The notes under the pieces: generated by a model
Told to the model about the DNA's origin: nothing
What the model saw: the letters and a program-made list of their open reading frames with translations, nothing else
Database searches by the model: none
Part shown: piece after piece, positions 10,756 to 20,044 of the stretch
Position numbering within the stretch: the stretch's first letter is position 1
Layout: each line of letters opens with the position of its first letter
Position numbers and translations under genes: made by a program
NCBI GenBank assembly: GCA_003427395.1
Contig: BFEA01000212.1
Span: 169,403 to 201,623, forward strand
Direction of reading: 5' to 3'
Source of the DNA: Chara braunii
Taxonomy: Eukaryota; Streptophyta; Charophyceae; Charales; Characeae
DNA length: 32,221 nt

Positions 10756-10840
10756 GACGGCTTGTCGTATCTCATGTGACCTGCCGAATGATCAAGAAGA
10801 AGAAGAAGAAGAAGAAGAGAGGCTACAGGCGACCAGAAAC
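10756..10840. repeat. Resumed (GAA)n block and 25-bp LTR-end copy
   Basis: 10756-10815 completes the block broken by element A: the 30-bp motif (10761-10790), then (GAA)n. Positions 10816-10840 are then identical to 10713-10737, 25 bp from the end of A's LTR, 103 bp away. Right after them, at 10841, the truncated element B begins. This looks like templated filler at a repaired break. Confidence 0.75.
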
Positions 10841-11060
10841 CGCACCTCATGCATGCGAACCGGTGACGTTCGACGTCTCGGATACAGACTTCGATATCAT
10901 TTTGGGGATGCCTTGGCTTGCAAATGCGGATCACACAATCGGCGGATTTTTACCTTCTATGACGCCTTTGGCGCCGAAGTGTCGTGTACCATTCCTCTTT
11001 CGCACCCTTCGATCCGGTGCCAAGTTGTGACGGCCAAATCGTTTTGGGCCACTTGTGCTT
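10841..11060 (+). pseudogene. Element B protease, C-terminal fragment
   Basis: The frame reads FDVSDTDFDIILGMPWLANADHTI, the second half of a retroviral-type aspartic protease (the ILGMPWL block). The active-site Asp lies in the missing part. The frame is open from the (GAA)n repeat upstream, but that part is fortuitous. It continues into RT territory in a different frame, so a frameshift lies near 10900-11100. Confidence 0.75.
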
Positions 11061-11099
11061 ACGAGCAGCATGACGAGATAGGCGTATGTTTTCTATGAA

Positions 11100-11999
11100 G
11101 CATCGCAATAGCCGACTCTTCACCCCCGTGTGGTGCGGTTGCTTGACGAGTTTGCCGACATCTTCGAGTCACTTACCGGTGTGGTGCCGGATCGATCGAT
11201 CTCTCACGAGATCATTCTTGAGGTCGGTGTCGTGCCGTTGGAAGGTTGCATCTATTGCATGGGCGAGGAGCTTGTGGTCCTCCGCGCACAACTCAATGAC
11301 TTGTTGGACAAGGGCTGGATCCGCCCTAGCAGCTCACCATATTGTAAGTTGTTTCTCTTTGTACGAAAGAAGAACAAGGATCTACAATTATGCATCGACT
11401 ACCGCAAGCTCAATGCGCAAACCGTGAAGAATGCGGGGCCTCTTCCTTGTAACAACGATCTGCTTGAGCGTTTGGGTGGCGCGAAGTACTTTTCCAAGTT
11501 GGACTTGAAGTCGGGCTTCATCAAATTTCGATAGTTCAAGACGCAGTACGGGCATTTTGAGTGGGTGGTCATGCCTTTTGGCCTCACCAATGCCCCGACG
11601 ACCTTTCAAGCGGCCATGACCAACGAGTTCCGTGTGATGTTGGACCGGTTCGTGCTGGTCTACTCGGAGGACATTCTCGTATATGGTCAGACCTTGGAGG
11701 ATCATCTTGAGCACCTTCGACGAGTGTTGGAGACACTCCACCGCGCCAAGTGCAAATTTGTTCGACAAGAGCTGGAATACTTGGACCATTTTGTCACACC
11801 AAAGGGCATCAGTCCGTTATCGGACAAGATTAATGTCGTCCAAGAGTGGCAGGAGTTGCTGAACGTTGCGGATGTTCGTTCATTTCTAGGCCTTGCTGGC
11901 TACTACCAACGTTTTATCAAAGGATATTCCAAGATCGCGGCCAACTTGACCAAGATTCAATGCGAGGATCGACCGTTGGACTTCGGTGAGGATGCTTAG
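11100..11999 (+). pseudogene. Element B reverse transcriptase, broken
   Basis: Frame 11130-11999 is interrupted by a single in-frame TAG at 11532-11534. Before it: LNDLLDKGWIRPSSSPY, CIDYRKLNAQTV and FSKLDLKSG (motif A Asp present). After it: VMPFGLTNAPTTFQ, then LVYSEDILVYG. The YxDD catalytic motif is YSED, so the first of its two Asp residues is Glu. The connection RSFLGLAGYYQRFIKGYS follows. About ten residues are missing around the TAG compared with the family. Either the stop or the Asp-to-Glu change would impair activity. Confidence 0.9.
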
Positions 12000-12686
12000 G
12001 GTTCATTTTTGGCCCTGAAAGCTGCGTTACTATCCGCGAAGGTCGTGAGCATCTATGTAGTACGAACCGCTATTGCTAACACGTGTCACTACTGATGCGT
12101 TCGACTATGGCATTGGTGCCGTCCCCGAGCAACATGATGGATGGCGTGGATTGGCACCCGGTCGAATATTTCACCAAGAAAGTGCTCGCCGTGCACTTTC
12201 ACGGAAGAAGGAGCTACTAGCATTCGTCCATGCACTCTAGCGATGATGCATGGAAGGAGGAGCTACTAGCATTCGTCCATGCACTCAAGCGATGATGGCA
12301 TTTCCTTCTTGGTTGAAGTCAATTTCGATGGGTTACGTTCGTTGGTCTTCTACAAGACCCAAGACACAGATAACAACACTATTGCCCGTTGGATGGCTTT
12401 CATCGACCAGTTCGACTTCTTTCCCGATCACATTCCGAGAAAATCGAGCCATTTTGCGGATGCTCTTTCACGGCGTACGGATCATTGCACCGTAGTCTAC
12501 TCGACCTTCGAGATCAACGACAACTTGTGGGACAACTTTAACCGCGGCTACCAAGCCGACCCCGAGTTTTGCGACAAGTACGCGAATTGTTCCACTCCTA
12601 ATCCGGCGCCATCGCACTACCGGATCCAAGAGGGATATTTGCTGCATTCATTCGTGGGGGAAGGATCTTCTTTGCGTACCAAGTGA
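12000..12686 (+). pseudogene. Element B RNase H, broken, with a 49-bp duplication
   Basis: After a TAG at 11997-11999 the RNase H region is scattered over frames (DAFDYGIGAV-like sequence near 12095). A 49-bp tandem duplication is visible: GAGCTACTAGCATTCGTCCA at 12211 and again at 12260. This is the KELLAF segment with the catalytic Glu. Frame 12279-12686 then gives RWMAFIDQFDFF, HFADALSRR (the end of RNase H) and an RNase H-integrase linker with PSHYRIQEGYLLH. Confidence 0.8.
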
Positions 12687-12689
12687 CCC

Positions 12690-13660
12690 CCACTTGCATA
12701 CGGTGCTTCTTGGTGAGTTCCACGCCGCTCCCGCCATTGGACATTTTGGAGTCAACCGAACGATTGGACGACTTCGCGAGCGCTTTTGGTGGCCCGGCCT
12801 CCTCGACAACATCACGCGCTATTACGAGTCATGCAAGGTTTGCCGACACTACAAATCCCGCAATCATCGTCGGTATGGCGAGTTGCGACCATTACGGGTC
12901 CCCTTGCGCTAAAGGGAAGCGATTGCCATGGATCTCACTGGGCGGTTCCCCAAGCACAAGACAAGTGTGGATGGGATTCTCACGGTGGTCGACTGACTAT
13001 CCGGATGTCGCCCTTTGAATTCGAGCATGGCTCGCCGATCACTTCTCTGTTGGACACAACCATCCCACGGGCGGCCAAGAGCGATGACCATCTTCTTTTC
13101 TTGCGTCGGATGCAAGAGCTACAAGGCATGCGACCAGCAACGCATGAGCCAACTGGCTAATCGTTAGCGTCTTCCTTGTCCATTCCGCGCCGGCGACCTC
13201 GTATGGGTCTCTGCCGCGGAATTCAGCCTCGGACAAGATCTCTCACAAGCTCTTCCCAAAATGGATGGGCCCCTGGCCGATCGTGGCACCAGCTGGGGAT
13301 GCACCCGAAGGACCTTAACTCGTCATTCAGGTGCCCGCCCACTTGCCTGTCTACCCGGTCTTTCATTGTTCCAAGTTGGCTCTATTTACTGCAGCTGAAC
13401 ATGACGACTTTCACGGGCAACGATCGCAAGACCCACCTTCTATGGACGGTTTTCAAGAGGTTGGCGACATCATCTCCCCGCGACGCTACGACAACAGGCC
13501 GACCGAGCACCTAGTACACTTTTCGTACTGCAGCCATAAAGTTGACCGTTGGTTGACCCGTGCAGAACTTCAAGCAACAGCTCGCGATGTTCTCACACGA
13601 TATGAATGCAAGTTGCTAGGCAAGCTGACACTTTCAGCTCCACGTCGCGCTCGCGTCTAG
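12690..13660 (+). pseudogene. Element B integrase with core deletion and chromodomain-like tail
   Basis: Frame 12694-12912 holds the HHCC zinc-binding domain: His10 and His17 (FHAAPAIGHFGVNRT), Cys47 and Cys50 (CKVC). The first catalytic Asp follows in another frame (AMDLTGRF, near 12930). The text then jumps after ILTVVD to SPFEFEHGSPITSLLD. Roughly 130 residues holding the second Asp and the Glu are therefore deleted. The tail has KLFPKWMGPWPIV (GPF/Y), VYPVFHCSKLA, then RSQDPPSMDGFQEV and a chromodomain-like stretch ending RWLTRAELQAT. Not active. Confidence 0.85.
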
Positions 13661-13709
13661 GGTCCACATTCAGATCGTCAGCTTCCCCCTCAACCCGGCT
13701 TGACTCCGT

Positions 13710-13728
13710 AAGGAGGGGGGGGGGGGGG
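13710..13728 (+). other. Element B polypurine tract
   Basis: AAGGA followed by a run of G ends directly at TG (13729). The same AAGGAGGGGGGGG-then-TG arrangement occurs for element D at 30551-30539 on the minus strand. That supports both the PPT call and the LTR start. Confidence 0.85.
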
Positions 13729-14425
13729 TGTTACATGCTGCGCCTGCACATTGGCCCCGTTTGAGCCCCCCCAGGTCGCATCCCCATCCTACACACATCC
13801 TAGAGGCCCACGGCAGCCTTCCAGGGCGCAGGTACGAGTTGAGGCAACCGTTCAGACGTGGTTTCGGACCTGCAGCCCCCAAGGCGGTACCTTGGGCTGG
13901 GTACACCGGTAGATAGGCCGCACCGGTCTTGGTACAGGGTCTGGACGTCCGGTCGGGACGCAGACTCTGTAGGCCCACGTTGGGCAAACGTTGAGGCCAT
14001 GCAGGTAGGCACACGGTAAGCAGACCAGTCGGCCCAGCGCTATAGATAGGTGGGCCAAGGCGACCGCACACAGTTCAAGTAGCTCACTTCTTGAGCGACA
14101 CGCTGCTGGTTTATCGTTGCGCTGCGATGAGAGGTTAGGGGCAGAGCATAGGACGGAAGAGGGGCGGAGGCCATACCTGCAGTAGGGGAGCTTACCTGGT
14201 GCCATAGCTGGGACTCCCCGTGCAGGCCACCTGCACACGACGACGATACAGCGGTGGTCAGTACGGCGGCACCCACCTGGAGGTGAGACAGCGAGGAAGA
14301 CAACGTCTTCTTCTTCTTCGGTCTCCCTCTCGTCTCCCTCCTTCCTCGTTCCTCCTTCCTCTTCTTATTCTTCTTTTGTTTCTTCTTCTTCTTCAGAGAG
14401 AGAGAGAGAGAGAGAGAGGTTACAC
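13729..14425 (+). repeat. Element B 3' LTR, start certain, end uncertain
   Basis: Begins TGTTACATGCTGCGCC right after the PPT. A TATA-like CTATAGATA lies at about 14040-14048. A pyrimidine-rich stretch (14296-14395) and (GA)n (14396-14419) follow. With no partner LTR in the window I cannot place the end. It shares almost nothing beyond the first few bases with the LTR of D. Confidence 0.6.
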
Positions 14426-14764
14426 ACAAAGAATACAGGCAGAGGTTACAGCGGGCATAACGCCCGGGATCTGGTCCGACATTTTTGAGGCAGACATTGA
14501 TTGGACATTCGGCAAGGGACTATTTTTGGACTTCGCTATCATGATCTTGGTCTCCCTTGCCTCCTTCGTCTTGCCTCTCCCCCCATCTCTCATTCGTGGT
14601 ATCTCCCCCATGTGTGCGGTCAGGGAGGGACCTTTCTTCCATGTATGCAGGTCCCTCCTCTCACATGTGTGGTGTATGATGGGATGTCGTGTCAGTCCTA
14701 GTTAGGCCAGGACTCAGGACTTATCTTTGAGTCTTCCACTGCACTACTTTGTGCTATTTTGTAT
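14426..14764. other. No recognisable feature
   Basis: An open frame on the + strand runs through this stretch (EVTAGITPGIWSDIFEADID and onwards), with a hydrophobic middle. It shows no family I recognise and starts inside the LTR/pyrimidine tract. I see no start context or partner and do not call it a gene. Confidence 0.5.
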
Positions 14765-14858
14765 GTATCGGGATGTACATTGCTTGTTGATGTTTCACTG
14801 ACATTGCCTTGTCCATTCAGTTCTTTTCATCACATTGCGGATCCTTGGCTCCGTACAT

Positions 14859-14868
14859 NNNNNNNNNN
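14859..14868. other. Assembly gap (10 N)
   Basis: The 27 bases before the gap (14832-14858) are identical to the 27 after it (14869-14895). That is the pattern expected when two overlapping contig ends are placed side by side with a placeholder gap. Confidence 0.9.
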
Positions 14869-14978
14869 ACATTGCGGATCCTTGGCTCCGTACATATTGC
14901 CCAACTGTATCGGGATGTACATTGCTTGTTGATGTTTCACTGACATTGCCTTGTCCATTCAGTCCTTTTCATCACATT

Positions 14979-14982
14979 GCGG
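14979..14982. repeat. Target site duplication GCGG, left of element X
   Basis: GCGG precedes TGTCGGGA at 14983, and GCGG follows ...CTCGACA at 20057 (20058-20061). The empty site ATTGCGGATCCTTGG is present at 14835-14849 and 14872-14886, so the duplicated sequence is exactly 4 bp. Confidence 0.9.
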
Positions 14983-14985
14983 TGT

Positions 14986-17068
14986 CGGGACAGAAACCCC
15001 TGTAAGGGTTTCTGCCCGAGTTTTCAAGGTCAGAAGCTGTCCGATTTTTTTTTGGATTGAGGAACTTGATGAGATTGACGTTGCCAAAAGTTATTCAGAC
15101 CAACCCTATAGCTTAGAAACCTAAAGTCTGATGTCGTTGATGTATGATGTCGTTGACATGTGACGCCATTGACGTTCGATCGATGTTCGTTCGGAACAAC
15201 GGGAATCGGCGGTATGACCTATCGTCCGCGGGCCCCGACATGGCCGCAGGGGTGCGCGGTCATAGAAAGACTAAAGCTATACCTAGTATACCTAAAACAG
15301 GGCCTAAGCGGGATAAAAAGGGGGTCGCAGTGACGAGGTTGGAATAGCAGCGGGGAGGAAATGGGAAGTTTTTTTTTCATTTCTTTGGGGGTCCTCGGGG
15401 CTCTCGCTCCAAGGGCCGGATGCGATGGCGTTGGGGCCGGCTGAGTAGGGCAGCTGTTAAGGCCGTCGGCCGCCGACCCAGCCAGCCAACCGCGGAAGTA
15501 AGCGGGCTTAGCAGGCACAACCTGCTAAGTGCTGGAAGGGGGCCAGCTGGGTACCAGAAGCCCTTCATATAGAAGGGCCGCTCCTTCCCTGATGTGAGGA
15601 GGAGCTAGCCCAGTAGGTATTGCCGCCAGACTATCACCCCGTGGACTCAGGGATCGAGCCCAACAACATGCAACCGGGCTAGCTCCTTTTATCGAGGGCA
15701 ACCCAAGGCGGTTGGGCACGGCCGATTTCGGTCGTGCGATCATCAAGATCGCACGGTTGAGATCTGCCGCGCGCAGATCTGAATAGCCCTGTGCAAGGAT
15801 GACACGCGTAAATCGAAAAGTGGTCCAAAATTTTTACATTTTTTATTTTTTTTATTTTTTTAGAAAAAAAAAAAAATGAACGAGGGTTTCTCAGGGCTGA
15901 GGACCCACTAGCAAAAAGGGTAGGATCGAGCTCCTGAATCTGGATGTGTTTTAAGCAGAGATGCGGAAAAACAGTTCAATCTCGATTTCCTGCACATCTC
16001 CGTTACATCGTCTAGACTCAGGCATTGGATCCGATTCTCTCTGCTAGTGGGACCTTGCCTTTGGGGGTGTATGTACGTGGCTGAAAAGCCACGAGTCGCG
16101 ATTTGCCTGTTGGCTTGAGCCAATGGGAAAAGGAATGCAAAAAAAAAAAACTAAAACTAACTACAACAGAGCGCCACATGGCGCGACAGGAACTGAGGGG
16201 ACTTAATGTCCCCAAAGGCTGTTGCGGACGCTCGTTTTCACGAGCAGTCTTTTCAAAGGCAAAGTTTCGTTTTGTTTTTTTTAGATTTGTTTCGGAGATT
16301 TGCTTTAGATTTTTATTATTATTATTCCTTTTTCCTTTTGGGTTCGTTGCTTTCTTTAGATTTTCTTTTTTTATTTTCTTGTGATTTTTTATTAGTGCCC
16401 GTTCGTTTTTGACGAACGGGCTGGGCATCTTCTGTCGAGGTTGAGCAGATTCGAATGAATCTACTGCCAAGACTTGGGACTGTACGTCGCCACGTTAGAG
16501 AGAGAGAGAGAGAGAGAGAAGGGGGGGGGACAGGTGAGTCACCCACCGTTCTGCTTTGCGCGCGTTCGCTAGTGAATGGGCTGCAAAGCAGCGCCTGCAC
16601 CTTGTGCCGTTGGCAGCCGGGTGCAGGCACGAATTGAGCAGGGGCAAGAAGACCCCTTGCTGAGCTTGACTCTAGTACGACTCTGTGAAATGACTTGGGG
16701 AGGGGCGGCCGTTCGTGCTGAACAGCAAGCTGCCCCTGTATAGAAAAACGAGGGGGTAACAGCCACGTATGTGGCTGCGGGAGTGGAGTAGATACAGGGT
16801 GGAGATTAGAAGGTGAAGAGTGGGAAAAAAAAAAAAAGAGAGAACAGTGCGTCGCGATGCAGGGCCAGATGTAGGGGTAGAAGCATCTAGACCCTGAGTT
16901 GACAGCAGACTGTTGGAATCCAACAGTCTGCTCTACCTGGCTCTATACAGCCAGTTGAGGCTGCGTCTGGACGGGGGTAGTGGCCACATGCATTATCAAG
17001 GCCAGGAACTTGGTCCCCCTAGGGGAACATCAAGTTTCTCAGCCCTTGATCTCGTCTGAGATCAAGGG
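14986..17068. repeat. Series of perfect short inverted repeats in element X
   Basis: Stem arms (loop length): 14991-14999/15006-15014 (6) with a further CGGG/CCCG pair at its base; 15507-15515/15521-15529 (5); 15560-15566/15572-15578 (5); 15601-15611/15676-15686 (64); 15733-15741/15747-15755 (5); 15760-15767/15773-15780 (5); 16076-16082/16087-16093 (GAAA); 16110-16115/16118-16123 (2); 16197-16202/16208-16213 (5); 16397-16406/16412-16421 (5); 16760-16766/16771-16777 (4); 16904-16917/16919-16932 (1); 17043-17053/17058-17068 (4). All stems are exact Watson-Crick matches of 6-14 bp. No protein is encoded. Confidence 0.85.
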
Positions 17069-17480
17069 TCAGGCCTCACTCCGAGTTTTGGCTGGGGGCA
17101 AAGCAGCTGCCCTCAGCCTTCAGCCAGCTATAAAACAAGCCAGCAGCCAGCCAGCCAGCATTCATTTGTGGCTGGTGCTGCTAGCATTACGCTTGGATGA
17201 ATGCTGGCTGCTGGAGGGGGAGCTGCTGGTTGAGTGAGAAGGAGCTGATGGTGGAGTGAGAAGGAGCTGAGTGGAGGACTGCAAGAGAGAGAGGGGAGGA
17301 CTGCTGGAGGTGGCCATAGCTGTTGGACATAGCCATAGCCGCCGTCTCAGCGAGGTGAAGGGAGAGAGAAAAGTGTTGGAGGTCTGCAGGGGGCACGAGA
17401 GTGAGGGCAGCCATAGCTGCCGCTGCACTTGGTGGAGCGCAGGGGAGGTGCTGTTCGCTCAGCACGGCGACGGCAGCGCT

Positions 17481-17775
17481 GCCGAAATTTTGCAGTGGCA
17501 GCTGTTTTTTTTGGCGATGACGCGGAAGCGGTGCCAAAATTTTGCGGCGGCAGCTCTGCTTTTTTGGCGGTGACGCGGAAGCGCTGCCAAAATTTTGCGG
17601 CGGCGGCTGTCCTTTTTGGCAAGTGACGCGGAAGCGATGCCGAAATTTTGCGGCGGCAGCTGTTCTTTTTTTGGCGGTGATGCGGAAGCGCTGCCGAAAT
17701 TTTACGGCAGCAACGGTGTTTTTTTGGCAGTGGTGTGAAAGTGTTGTTCGGTTCTTACGGCGGCAACGACAATTT
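17481..17775. repeat. 53-bp tandem repeat in element X
   Basis: GCC(A/G)AAATTTTGCGGCGGCAG followed by a T-run and GGCGGTGACGCGGAAGCG recurs at 17481, 17533, 17586, 17639 and 17693, with a decayed copy near 17746. Spacings of 52-54 bp are not multiples of three. The Cys/Gly/Arg-rich frames seen here are therefore repeat by-products, not a conserved protein. Confidence 0.85.
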
Positions 17776-19780
17776 TGAGAAGTATCGTCAAGATAGGGTG
17801 TGCTTTGAGGTGGTGTTGACGTTGCGCTGCCCGCGGCGACGCCTTGACACAGTGGTGGCCTAGTGGCATGGTCGCGAGTGGTGACAGCGCTAAGACACTG
17901 AGGGGGTTATGTGTCAGTGGGCAATCCTTTTGAGGGAGTGGTGTGGATCACTTTTCTGACAACTTATTGCAGCGATCTTCTCAATTGGAGTGTGGTTTAC
18001 ACAGTCTTCTTGAGTGGGTCATTTCTTCAATTTCACTCAAGGTCAGTCAGCCTGACTTAGTTCCCTTCACACCTGTGTGAACCCACACTTGCTTGACCCT
18101 GTTCTTTGAACGTTCATTGAAAAGGTAGAGGAGATGTGTGCATGCGCGTGTGAATGGGAGTCTGACTTGATAATGGGTTTGCATTGTTTTCTTTTTGAAT
18201 TTGTTTGTTTGATCTGATGTGCAGGTAAGTAGAAGAGTGTCTGAAACAGGAAAAAAAAAAGGGGAGAGATCTGATCATGTCAGCAGGAACGAAGGGATGA
18301 TGATTGTTTTTTTTGTCACTCACTTATATGCATGCTGAAGGGATGGGAAGACAACAGACGACGAGAAATGAAGCGATCACACAAAGGAGAAGAAGTGAAT
18401 TGGACGTATACTTTCCCTGAGGTTACCCATTCTTTCCCGAAGGACCCTCTCTGTCTATGCCCTTCCATCTGATTGTTTTTCTTCTTTGTGATCTCCTTCT
18501 TCGTCTAGGTTCGCCCTTGACGTCAGGCGATAAAGGGTTGACCGTCTGCTGTGGTGAGCGCATTTCCTTTCACTAGGAGGCATTTGAGGCGGGGGTTCGT
18601 TGCCTTAGGGGCCGACCCTGTTAACGTCCCGGAGTGGATTGCTTAGGCGGGGGGATACCATGCTGTCGTGGTGGAGCCAGCCAAACTTCTGAGATCCGAG
18701 GTTCGCTCGGGCGAGGACGAGGGGTATCCCAGACCACCTCCTAGGGGGTGGACGTGTGCTATTCACGAAAGGCGATAAGTTCTTGGCGGCTCGCGGTAAG
18801 GAGAACTGGCATAGTTTACCCTTTTCGTGGCTGTCTTAGGAGCCACAGAGGAATGGGGAACTAGCGCCATAAAAAGCCCAATTCGTGTGTTCACTAGCTA
18901 CGGACGGAGTGCGACTAGGCACTACCTTCGCGGATGGGTTTGCACCATAAGAAGTGCGAGCCTTAGGCAATCAGGCTAGTTGACAAGAAGATGTGACTAG
19001 AGCATTGCCTTGATTATCTTTATGTTCCAGGCTGGTATTTCATCACTCGTGGAACAGAAAGAGTAATTATTGCCCAGAAGGACAAAGCGACCAAGAAAAT
19101 TTGAAAGTGGATCCTTGACCTTACTGGGGCATCGAGCGTCCGATTGTTCGAGTTGGTCGCTGACTTGTATAAATGGTAGCCGAATTACTTGCAGATGGCA
19201 TTCACACCAAAGTTAGAGAACTAGTGAAGTAATCATAAAACAATGGCACCCTAGCTTTGCTTGAGAGTTGGGGCGCCCATATTCCTTGCTAGCAGTTTGA
19301 ATGGGGCGGAATGAAAGGACTTGGCAACGCACCTCATCAAGTCGAAAAAGTCGTGACTGCCCAACCGCCTGGCAAAAAGAGTGCAGATACTTCGATTAGA
19401 CGTCATTTGAGCGTCGCCTAGTGTATTGGTCGTGCTTTGATTTTTAAGTATCGTTTGAAGTTAACCTTTGTAGTATGCATGATTGCATTTACATATAGAT
19501 TGATTTCAGAAGATAAGCCAACTTACGTTGACCTGAGTCTTCTTTTGAAAGTGTCTTGTCTGAGTAGCTTTTGATTGTCTTTGAAAGAAGGGACTAGGAT
19601 TGATTGAGAGTTTCTCACGCTTGGAATATTACGTCCTAGTCAACCGACGCCGGTCCAATTCCTGGGAGATCAGCGACCCAGGGACGGTCGACGTTCAAGT
19701 CCACTTTGGCGTTTAACCATGCGTACCTTGCTACAGCGAACGAGCAAACGCCCTTGGCCGGCCTACCTCTTCAATTGCAT
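17776..19780. other. Element X interior, no gene recognised
   Basis: Two kb without a supportable reading frame. A GC-rich part (about 18530-18960) has several TAGG/CCTA words and a CATAAAAAGCC that could be a second TATA-like site (18867-18877). I see no tRNA, rRNA or protein family here. Confidence 0.5.
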
Positions 19781-19788
19781 TATAAAAG
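19781..19788 (+). promoter_or_regulatory. TATA box of element X LTR
   Basis: TATAAAAG lies 270 bp before the right end of the element. In an LTR this would set transcription about 30 bp downstream. The structured 3' end (19826-20044) would then fall in the transcribed leader. The orientation agrees with the alignment to element C's 5' LTR. Confidence 0.6.
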
Positions 19789-19825
19789 CCTTGGCATGTG
19801 GGTCGGTAGCTCGGCGGGGATACGC

Positions 19826-20044
19826 CCCTAAGGGTGGTGACAGCCCCTTAGGGAAGGAAAGTTATGCCCCGCGAGAACCTATCCTGTCGTAGGGGACCGC
19901 GGGATGTACAACTGACGCACTCGGCCGGAGCGCCGAAGGGTCAGCGCGGGTTACTGTGTCGTCCCCGAGTTGTCTCTAAAAGGTTGAAAGCCTAAGTTTT
20001 TCCTGCGTGACGCGGCCGGGAGGGCCCTCGCACGCGCGGGGGCC
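19826..20044 (+). other. Conserved stem-loops at the 3' end of LTR X
   Basis: Four predicted stems: 19826-19834/19845-19853 (9 bp); 19868-19873/19898-19903 with an inner stem 19878-19881/19890-19893; 20003-20007/20011-20015 around TGA; 20023-20031/20036-20044 (9 bp, one T-G pair). The last three have counterparts in the LTR of element C (28765-28801, 28679-28691, 28651-28671). Four base pairs change on both sides and keep pairing. They would lie in the transcribed leader just before the primer binding site. The role is unknown; dimerisation, packaging or primer placement are possibilities by analogy with retroviral leaders. Confidence 0.65.

Larger units (their letters stand above)
10841..14425 (+). 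mobile_element. Element B: 5'-truncated Ty3/gypsy retrotransposon
   Basis: Plus-strand pol from the second half of the protease through RT, RNase H, integrase and a chromodomain-like tail, then a PPT (13710-13728) and the start of a 3' LTR at 13729. Gag and the 5' LTR are absent, so the element is cut off at about 10841. The right end is uncertain because there is no second LTR to compare; the pyrimidine tract and (GA)n near 14300-14420 may lie within or just beyond the LTR. Its integrase tail and HFGVNRTI motif match element D (30591-32191), so B and D are the same lineage. Confidence 0.85.
14765..14982. repeat. 105-bp tandem repeat, interrupted by a gap and by element X
   Basis: GTATCGGGATGTACATTGCT starts at 14765 and again at 14907. 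Each copy runs 75 bp to ATTGCGG and then GATCCTTGGCTCCGTACAT. The second copy is broken by element X at 14982, and its remainder is at 20058-20091 (GCGGATCCTTGGCTCCATAC and onwards). Removing the 10 N and a 27-bp overlap gives a unit of 105 bp. Confidence 0.85.

Noticed and set aside
14220-14705. A 161-residue frame with a hydrophobic segment
   Set aside because: It begins in an LTR pyrimidine tract, has no recognisable family, and no start context or neighbour supports it.
15640-15660. tRNA-like T-arm (GGGATCGAGCCC), also near 23396
   Set aside because: No matching acceptor, anticodon or D arm around either site. The pieces are explained by local inverted repeats.
17481-17775. Possible CRISPR array
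   Set aside because: Units are contiguous and divergent, with no unique spacers of even length, and the genome is eukaryotic.
17162-17778. Cys/Gly/Arg-rich frames in the 53-bp repeat
   Set aside because: The period is 52-54 bp, so the frame changes between units. These are repeat artefacts.
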